64,000 bases of DNA. Origin: PHAA01 sp963665865. Lineage in GTDB: Bacteria > Bacillota > Syntrophomonadia > Syntrophomonadales > Syntrophomonadaceae. Below the pieces are notes generated by a model that was given only the letters and a program-made list of their open reading frames with translations, made no database searches and had not been told where the DNA came from. Both the position numbers and the translations under genes were made by a program. Where the stretch lies: positions 806,001 through 870,000 of the forward strand of contig CAXXWF010000001.1 in the NCBI GenBank assembly GCA_963665865.2, read 5' to 3'. Positions 58,372 through 64,000 of the stretch are shown here, piece after piece (positions within the stretch are counted from its first letter, which is position 1; every line of letters begins with the position of its first letter).

Positions 58372-59016
58372 ATGGACAAAAAAATAATGTTTTTCATTGA
58401 TTTTGATGGAACGATTTCCCGACAGGATGTTTGCTCAGCCATGGTAACCAAATTTGCCAAAGAAGGCTGGAAGAAAATCAATCTTCAATGGGAGGCAGGG
58501 ACCCTGTCCACGGAAGAATGTGCGGGGCTTACCCTGGAACTTATGGATGTTGAACCCAAACAATTAGATGCCTTTTTCGAAACTATGAGGATTGAAAATA
58601 GTTTCCTGGAATTTGTTTCGTGGGCTGAACATCACGAATATCCAATTTCGATTCTAAGCGACGGTTACGATAATTATATAGATAAGATTTTAATCCGCCA
58701 TGAATTAAACATTCCCTACTATGCCAATCACCTGGAATACGAGCACGGCTGGAAGATAAAGTGTCTGCACCGGAACAAAGACTGTCAAAAATGTGGAGTA
58801 TGTAAGAAGGATTTAATGCAGGAACTCATGCAGCCCGGATATATAAGCGTTTATATCGGAGATGGTTATTCGGATATATGCCCGGCTGAATATGCAGACA
58901 TAGTATTTGCCAAAGACGACCTAGCGCGTTTGTGCAGAGAAAAAGGTATTCCTTTTCATCAGTATGATGATTTTAATGATATCCGTAGAGAGGTTCAGGA
59001 AATTGAATTTATTTAA
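58372..59016 (+). CDS. HAD-superfamily phosphatase, MtnX/phosphoserine-phosphatase-like
   Basis: 214 residues. HAD motif I FFIDFDGTISRQDV, motif II LSDGYDNYIDKI near 103, and IGDGYSDICPAEYADIVFAKDDL near 163 for motif IV. An insert with CLHRNKDCQKCGVCKK near 132 could bind zinc. The gene sits inside the thiamine-salvage operon, so dephosphorylation of a thiamine or HMP phosphate is plausible; the nearest known families act on diketo-phosphates or phosphoserine. Confidence 0.85.
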   Translation: MDKKIMFFIDFDGTISRQDVCSAMVTKFAKEGWKKINLQWEAGTLSTEECAGLTLELMDVEPKQLDAFFETMRIENSFLEFVSWAEHHEYPISILSDGYDNYIDKILIRHELNIPYYANHLEYEHGWKIKCLHRNKDCQKCGVCKKDLMQELMQPGYISVYIGDGYSDICPAEYADIVFAKDDLARLCREKGIPFHQYDDFNDIRREVQEIEFI

Positions 59017-59110
59017 TATAAACATAGCCCCAAACAGGCGAGTCAAGCCGTGCCAAGGTTATCCCAACGTCATACCAATCGTGAATGGCAATAATGAGAG
59101 GATGTTGATT

Positions 59111-60103
59111 ATGAAGAAATATATAGTCATAGGGTTGATAATGAGTTTGCTGCTGCTAAATCTGACAGGCTGTTCTTCCCCCCAAGCAGAACCCCCCAAG
59201 GCAGCTCCTGCAAAGGTAACGCTTATGTTGGATTGGTTTCCCAACACCAACCACAGTGGGTTCTATGTAGCGCAAGATCAGGGCTATTATGCAGCCGAAG
59301 GCCTGGATGTCAGCATAGTTCAGCCTGCTGAAGGGGGCAACCCTCAGCTTATTGCTGCGAATAAGGCTGACTTTGCGGTAAGCTATCAGGAAGAAGTCAC
59401 CACCGCCCGTTCTCAGGACATACCAGTAGTTGCTTTGGCAGCCGTTATTCAACACAACACCTCCGGGTTTGCGTCACCCGTAAGCAAAAACATCAAGACC
59501 CCCAAAGACTTTGAAGGCAAGACCTATGGCGGATGGGGTGCCCCTTCCGAAGAAGCTGTATTGAAAGCGTTAATGGCCAAATATGGAGCTGATTTTAACA
59601 AGGTAAAAATGGTCAATATTGGTTCTGCTGATTTCTTTGCCAGTATGGAAAAGGGCATTGATTTTTCCTGGATATATCAAGGCTGGACCGGTATCGAAGC
59701 TCAGACCAAAGGGATGGCTTTAAACTTTATTAATTTGAAAGACGAAGATAAAGTATTCGACTATTACACCCCGGTAATCATTACCAGCGAGGCTAAAATA
59801 GCGCAAAATCCGGAACTGGTTAAGAAGTTCATGCGGGCTACTGCCAAAGGTTATGATTACGCCATCAAAAATCCCGAGCAAACTGCGGCGATTTTGGTGA
59901 AGAGTGTTCCGGAGTTAAACAAAGATCTGGTTGCCGCCAGTCAAACTTACCTTTCCCGGCAATATAAGGCTGATGCCCAGCGCTGGGGAGAAATGAAGCC
60001 GGAAGTATGGAAAAACTATGCCGACTTTATGTTTGCCAATAAGTTGATAGATAAGAACATCTCGACTGATCGGGCTTTCACGAATGAATTCTTGCCGGAA
60101 TAG
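59111..60103 (+). CDS. thiY: Thiamine-precursor-binding lipoprotein (ThiY / NMT1-THI5 family)
   Basis: 330 residues from the ATG at 59111, 9 bases after GAGAGG. A lipoprotein signal peptide ends in the lipobox LTGC (Cys21). The mature part begins VTLMLDWFPNTNHSGFYVAQDQGYYAAEGLDVSIVQPAEGGNPQ, the diagnostic start of the NMT1/THI5-like pyrimidine-binding proteins, with DFAVSYQEEVTTARSQDIPVVALAA after it. It captures HMP or formyl-aminopyrimidine outside the cell for the ThiX/ThiZ transporter. Confidence 0.94.
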   Translation: MKKYIVIGLIMSLLLLNLTGCSSPQAEPPKAAPAKVTLMLDWFPNTNHSGFYVAQDQGYYAAEGLDVSIVQPAEGGNPQLIAANKADFAVSYQEEVTTARSQDIPVVALAAVIQHNTSGFASPVSKNIKTPKDFEGKTYGGWGAPSEEAVLKALMAKYGADFNKVKMVNIGSADFFASMEKGIDFSWIYQGWTGIEAQTKGMALNFINLKDEDKVFDYYTPVIITSEAKIAQNPELVKKFMRATAKGYDYAIKNPEQTAAILVKSVPELNKDLVAASQTYLSRQYKADAQRWGEMKPEVWKNYADFMFANKLIDKNISTDRAFTNEFLPE

Positions 60104-60114
60104 GGGGACTTACT

Positions 60115-60837
60115 TTGGCGGGTATTAAAGTATGTCAGGTGAGCAAAACTTTGGACAGGGTATTAACCCTGTCCAATATCTCACTAAGCTTGGAATGTCA
60201 TGAGTTCGCGGTTATTCTTGGCCCCAGCGGCTGCGGTAAAAGCACCCTGTTGAATATAGTTGCGGGTTTAATTTTACCGGATCAAGGGAAGATCGAAATC
60301 ATCGGGGGCATTGACTGGACCGGGCGCACCGGCAGGATTAGTTATATGCAGCAGAAGGATCTGCTATTGCCTTCGCGTGATATTTTAAACAATGTCTGTA
60401 TTCCTTTGATATTGAAAGGAATGGATAAGCACGCAGCCTATGCAACCGCTCGCATTTATCTTAAGGATTTTGGCCTGGATGGTTTTGAGAAATATTATCC
60501 CCGGCAGCTCTCCGGAGGAATGCGGCAGCGAGCAGCGCTTCTGCGCACCTATCTTTTTACCAGTGATATTATGCTGATGGATGAACCATTTGCCGGATTG
60601 GATGCCATAACCCGCCGTAAAATGCAGCTATGGCTAAAAGAAATATGTGCTAACTATAAGCCCACAGTTTTATTTGTTACTCATGATATTGATGAAGCAC
60701 TGTTGTTGGCTGATAGCATCTATGTTTTTTCACCACGTCCCGCTCAGGTTAAACTGCACATCGAATCGGTTTCATCGTCCCATGTATCCAGAGAGGAACT
60801 AAAACAGCAGATTCTGGCATTGCTGGAATCTGATTGA
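60115..60837 (+). CDS. thiZ: ABC transporter ATP-binding protein (ThiZ type)
   Basis: 240 residues, TTG start. Walker A GPSGCGKSTLL near 37, Q-loop MQQKDLLLP near 78, signature LSGGMRQRAALLRTYL near 128, Walker B IMLMDEPFAGLD near 147 and switch THDIDEAL. Similar to SsuB/TauB-type ATPases that serve pyrimidine and sulfonate importers. Last gene of the thiamine operon. Confidence 0.93.
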   Translation: MAGIKVCQVSKTLDRVLTLSNISLSLECHEFAVILGPSGCGKSTLLNIVAGLILPDQGKIEIIGGIDWTGRTGRISYMQQKDLLLPSRDILNNVCIPLILKGMDKHAAYATARIYLKDFGLDGFEKYYPRQLSGGMRQRAALLRTYLFTSDIMLMDEPFAGLDAITRRKMQLWLKEICANYKPTVLFVTHDIDEALLLADSIYVFSPRPAQVKLHIESVSSSHVSREELKQQILALLESD

Positions 60838-60921
60838 TTCAAGTGGAATTGCCAGTGGGCAGTTATGTAACTGATTCTAAATTCAGTTGGATATTAAATT
60901 GACAAAAAGGTGGATAAGTTT

Positions 60922-61419
60922 GTGATACCGATAACAGAAGTTAAATATATAGGCATGACTGAGGAACACATTAAATTTGATACCGAAGCCTGCCTTTTAG
61001 AGCCGCCCGACAGAGCGGTTGTCTTTTTTAAAGTTCAAAAGGAGTGGAAGCATTCAGACCATGAGATCCAGATCAAACCAGGCACGCTTTCATTTGGATA
61101 CTTCTGGAGTGATAAAAATTATAATGTTTACCACTTCATTTTACCTGACGGCAACACCTTAGGGTTTTACATTAATATTGCCCAAAATACCATAATAACT
61201 CCTCGCAGCATTGAGTGGCGCGATTTGTACGTAGATGTGTGGATTAATACTGATGGAAGCTTTGCCGTTCTTGATGAGAATGAGGTGCCTGCTACGTTTG
61301 ATTCAGAGCTAATCCAACTAATAGATAATGTCAAAGAGAATCTTATAAAAGATAAATTCAATTTGGCGGCAGAAATTGAAAAGCAAAGTAAAGAATATCT
61401 TTTAATGGTTCTCAGATAA
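60922..61419 (+). CDS. DUF402-family protein
   Basis: 165 residues from GTG 60922, about 8 bases after AAGGTGG; GTG 60910 is an alternative. The fold marks are FGYFWSDKNYNVYHFILPDGNTLGFYINIAQNTIITPRSIEWRDLYVDVWINTDGSFAVLDENE, as in DUF402 proteins, some of which are nucleoside-diphosphate phosphatases (Ntdp) or RNA-linked. The function here is not known. Single gene, not clearly linked to its neighbours. Confidence 0.83.
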   Translation: MIPITEVKYIGMTEEHIKFDTEACLLEPPDRAVVFFKVQKEWKHSDHEIQIKPGTLSFGYFWSDKNYNVYHFILPDGNTLGFYINIAQNTIITPRSIEWRDLYVDVWINTDGSFAVLDENEVPATFDSELIQLIDNVKENLIKDKFNLAAEIEKQSKEYLLMVLR

Positions 61420-61466
61420 TATTTAATATCATCGCATTCGGCTCTAAGTTATCCGGTTTACCGCAG

Positions 61467-62627
61467 CTAATCTGCAAATAATACCTCAATATTTAATATT
61501 TCAGGACGGTTGCCGATACGGATGGGTGGGCCCCAGGTCCCATAGCCACAGGATACAATCACCTGCAGACTGTTCTTGCGCAGATAACCCCAATCCTGTT
61601 CAAAAATTGCATCGGTTATATAGTTATTGGGAAACATTTGTCCCCGATGAGTGTGCCCGGAGAACTGCAGGTCAACACCGGCATTTTCTGATACATCGAG
61701 ATTAGAAGGCTCGTGATCAAGTAAAATTATGGGCAGTTTATTGTTATCAAGGTCGGCCATAATGTCTGACAATTCCAGTCTCTCTGCGCCGTAAAAACGA
61801 TGCCGGGCAGCATCGTCACGCCCGACCAAATAGAAGTCGTTAGGTATTTCGACCGCTTGGTCGCGCAGTACTTTAATTCCGGCACGCTTAAGGAAATCTA
61901 TAGTGGCCTCAGCATTACCACTGATATATTCATGGTTACCCATGGCAGCAAAGGTGCCCAGACGGGGTTGCAGGGTTTGCAGCACTTCAGGCATCTCACG
62001 CTCGGTGGCCAGGTCTACACCTTCATCAATAATATCCCCGGGCAGGAGAATCAGATCTGGCTGCAGAGCGTTGATTAGGCTAGTCATCTGCTGGAGACGA
62101 TCAATACCCACTATCCAGCCCAAATGTATATCTGATACTACTACCACCCGCATGCTATCCAGGGTACTTGATTTTTTGGGGAGGGTTACCTCATAATTGC
62201 GCACTACCGGATGGAGAGCGTTCCAGGTGCCGTATATCAGTAGCAAGGCAACCAGAGCCAGGACGCTCAATATTACAATATGATAATGTCCTTTCAAGCT
62301 GGCGGGAAGTATATCTGACCTATGAACAATAAGACGAGTCAGGTCGCTGATAATCAAGATGAGAATGAGATAGTACATTGCCGCCAGCCAATATGAACTG
62401 GCGTAAATAATTACTTTGCCAAGGTTCTGAGGCAAGTAATGTATAATTAGACGACTCAAAGGAAAAGAAAGGGCCAGCAGAGTAACAGCTCCGGCCCCAT
62501 ACATTGCCGGACGATTAGAGGAGTAGAAAATATTGAATGCCTGGTAGACCCGCAGGCCGATATAGTAGTTGCAGAGACTATATAATAATAAAAAAATGCC
62601 GAATAACGAAGCTATTTTTAGATTCAT
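61467..62627 (-). CDS. Membrane-anchored metallophosphoesterase
   Basis: 386 residues from the ATG at 62627 (AGGTGG upstream). Four or five N-terminal hydrophobic helices (residues 1-145) are followed by a calcineurin-like domain: VVVSDIHLGWIVG, LLPGDIIDEG, AMGNHEYISG, ILLDHEPSN and FSGHTHRGQMFP, all five metal motifs intact. The YkuE/YaeI-type relatives act on lipid-linked or UDP-lipid phosphates. It ends in an Asp-rich VLFAD. No operon partner. Confidence 0.88.
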   Translation of the reverse strand: MNLKIASLFGIFLLLYSLCNYYIGLRVYQAFNIFYSSNRPAMYGAGAVTLLALSFPLSRLIIHYLPQNLGKVIIYASSYWLAAMYYLILILIISDLTRLIVHRSDILPASLKGHYHIVILSVLALVALLLIYGTWNALHPVVRNYEVTLPKKSSTLDSMRVVVVSDIHLGWIVGIDRLQQMTSLINALQPDLILLPGDIIDEGVDLATEREMPEVLQTLQPRLGTFAAMGNHEYISGNAEATIDFLKRAGIKVLRDQAVEIPNDFYLVGRDDAARHRFYGAERLELSDIMADLDNNKLPIILLDHEPSNLDVSENAGVDLQFSGHTHRGQMFPNNYITDAIFEQDWGYLRKNSLQVIVSCGYGTWGPPIRIGNRPEILNIEVLFAD

Positions 62628-62697
62628 GTTGTAAACACCACCTAATATCTTGTATCTTGGTAGGGAAGGTTTCATATCTCATTGTTAGAATTGAAGA

Positions 62698-62959
62698 ATT
62701 AACTGCTTTACTTCTGTGCTATAGGTATTATAATAAATGTTGATTATAAATATCCATAGCAGGTCAATGTGTATAATAAATATTAAGTAGGGGCAGTGTA
62801 GTTTTGATAAGACAGTTCTCATAGCTGGCTTTGAAGGATTCACTGCTTTACTTCCGTTCTACCGAGATTATAATAAATGTTGATAACAAATATCCATAGC
62901 TGGTCAAAGTGCAGATTAATTATTAAATAGGGGGCACGGTTAGTTTTGATAAGACAGTT
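62698..62959 (+). repeat. Tandem duplication of the promoter and first codons of the kimA-like gene
   Basis: Copy 1 (62698-62817) and copy 2 (62838-62959) are similar throughout: CTGCTTTACTTC, ATTATAATAAATGTTGAT, AAATATCCATAGC, then a G-rich ribosome site and TTTTGATAAGACAGTT. Start codons are 142 bases apart. Copy 1 starts at TTG 62804 and stops after six codons (MIRQFS); copy 2 continues into the transporter. Both copies keep a TTTACT-N16-TATAAT promoter. Confidence 0.85.
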
Positions 62960-64000
62960 AATTCGCTGGATATTTGGTCAGAGGATGGCCACCAGCAGAC
63001 TGAACGAAGAAAAGTTGAGTGTGTTTTGGGGGATGCCTATCCTCTCGAGTGACGCCATATCCTCAGTGGCCTATGCAGTTGAGGAGATACTATTGGTCTT
63101 GGTGCCGGTCATGGGGGTTGCATCCTTTCTATGGATGCCCCGGATAGCTACCGTAATCATCATACTGCTGCTGATTTTAACATTCTCTTACCGTCAGGTT
63201 GTAGATGCTTATCCCCATGGGGGAGGAGCCTATATTGTGGCTCGAGAAAACTTAAGCCCTCTGGCGGGTCTGGTTGCCGGTGCTTCCCTCTCGGTCGATT
63301 ATACGCTTACTGTAGCGGTGAGTGTGTGTGCTGGTGCGGCCGCAATCACTTCGGCGGTGCCAGCGTTATTTCCGCATCGCGTAGCACTGAGTGTAGGCAT
63401 AATTGTCCTCCTGGTTATCGGTAATGTACGCGGTATCCGAGAATCATCACGGATATTCAGCATTCCCACCTATGCTTTTATTTTTGCCCTTATAGCTCTG
63501 TTGGTGACAGGTGTAATCAACCATGTTAACGGCACGATCGTTTCAGCTCCCCTTACACCGTTGGGACCGGTATCAATGGAAACTCAAGTGGTAGGTTTAT
63601 TCTTGTTGCTGCGAGCCTTTGCTTCCGGCTGCAGTGCCGTGACCGGGGTGGAAGCGGTAAGTAATGCGGTTCCTAATTTTAAGGATCCCGCCCCCCGTAA
63701 CGCTAAAATGGTTTATACCATGCTGGCCTTGGCAATTATCGTTTGTTTTGGCGGAGTAGCTTACCTGGCCACTCTGTATCATACCATCCCCGATCCCCGC
63801 CAAACAGTTATTGCCCAGTTGAGTGTGGATATATTCGGGCAGGGCTTTATGTTCTATTTTATCCAGGCGACTACGGCCACAATCCTGGCCCTAGCAGCCA
63901 ATACTGCCTTTGTAGGCTTCCCTACCCTGCTTTCGGTAATAGCTCAGCATGGTTACGTACCTCGCCAGATGGCCCTGCGCGGTCACCGTCTTAACTTCAC
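62946..64000 (+). CDS. kimA: KimA-like potassium/APC-superfamily transporter (truncated by window end)
   Basis: 351 residues visible; it continues past the window. TTG start at 62946 after AGGGGGG. At least nine hydrophobic helices. The sequence closely follows the KimA (YdaO) type: MPILSSDAISSVAYAVEEILLVL, YPHGGGAYIVARENLSPLAGLVAGASLSVDYTLTVAVSV, LRAFASGCSAVTGVEAVSNAVPNF and ALAANTAFVGFPTLLSVIA. KimA is a proton-coupled potassium importer controlled by c-di-AMP in Bacillus; a usual amino-acid permease cannot be fully excluded. No ydaO-type c-di-AMP riboswitch was seen upstream, only the duplicated promoter. Confidence 0.88.
   Translation, partial: MIRQLIRWIFGQRMATSRLNEEKLSVFWGMPILSSDAISSVAYAVEEILLVLVPVMGVASFLWMPRIATVIIILLLILTFSYRQVVDAYPHGGGAYIVARENLSPLAGLVAGASLSVDYTLTVAVSVCAGAAAITSAVPALFPHRVALSVGIIVLLVIGNVRGIRESSRIFSIPTYAFIFALIALLVTGVINHVNGTIVSAPLTPLGPVSMETQVVGLFLLLRAFASGCSAVTGVEAVSNAVPNFKDPAPRNAKMVYTMLALAIIVCFGGVAYLATLYHTIPDPRQTVIAQLSVDIFGQGFMFYFIQATTATILALAANTAFVGFPTLLSVIAQHGYVPRQMALRGHRLNF

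Noticed and set aside
62628..62945. ydaO-type c-di-AMP riboswitch before the KimA-like gene
   Set aside because: No conserved riboswitch blocks found; the region is explained by the duplicated promoter segment.

Overview
The window looks like chromosomal DNA of an anaerobic, low-to-mid GC Firmicute of the Clostridia (Peptococcaceae/Syntrophomonas-like). The evidence is the Gram-positive order ylxM-ffh-rpsP-khpA-rimM-trmD-rplS-rbgA...rnhB-yraN-folD, strong AGGAGG ribosome sites with many GTG/TTG starts, and many oxygen-sensitive Fe-S, tungsten and radical-SAM enzymes. No rRNA, tRNA, CRISPR array or transposase gene was seen. The species is not identified.

Region 1 (about 0.1-9 kb) is one long operon: a TetR regulator, a glutamine-synthetase homologue, a glutamate synthase split into three polypeptides (amidotransferase, GXGXG, FMN domain), a four-piece FAD/[Fe-S] amino-acid dehydrogenase and a RidA deaminase. 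The set resembles the N-methylglutamate route of amine catabolism (GmaS, MgsABC, then a dehydrogenase). Region 2 (9-11 kb) holds a secreted protein and a DegV protein on the minus strand. Region 3 (11-26.6 kb) is the SRP/ribosome housekeeping block, interrupted by minus-strand cstA and a CoA-disulfide-reductase-like gene, a CoA-transferase and an old-yellow-enzyme-type reductase, and closing with rnhB, yraN and folD.

Region 4 (26.7-42.5 kb) reads as an acetoin/aldehyde module. A sigma-54 activator of AcoR type is followed by a MoaD-like protein, a tungsten aldehyde oxidoreductase with its polyferredoxin and three NuoE/NuoF/HoxU-like electron-transfer subunits, then a Lin0512 protein and an acetoin-dehydrogenase-like set (E1 alpha, E1 beta, AcoX, E2, AhpD-like). 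Two near-identical -24/-12 promoters (29405 and 36930) stand in front of the two operons. Each has an upstream palindrome of the same geometry, TGTAACA-N4-TG(T/A)TACA. This suggests that acetoin is cleaved to acetyl-CoA and acetaldehyde, and that the acetaldehyde is oxidised by the AOR complex.

Region 5 (42.5-53.5 kb) is a lipoate region. It carries lipB, lipA, a GcvH-like lipoyl carrier, a GlcD-like flavoprotein and a GlcF/HdrD-like CCG protein. A second complete-looking assembly route follows: two lipoate-ligase-family proteins, another GcvH-like carrier, a LipT-like flavoprotein and two radical-SAM proteins resembling LipS1/LipS2. Both carriers have the unusual lipoylation motif SGKW. This double lipoate system around a GlcDF pair is the best candidate for an undescribed system here.

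Region 6 (53.5-61 kb) is thiamine salvage: a TPP riboswitch with terminator, a ThiD-ThiE fusion, a metallo-beta-lactamase-fold protein, a thiamine-binding small protein, a ThiXYZ-type ABC transporter, ThiM and a HAD phosphatase. Region 7 (61-64 kb) has a DUF402 protein, a membrane metallophosphoesterase and a KimA-like potassium/APC transporter cut by the window end. Two families of interspersed repeats lie between operons: 27-33 bp-arm palindromes containing GGGGACGG, and an AATAGACGCGGACG element.
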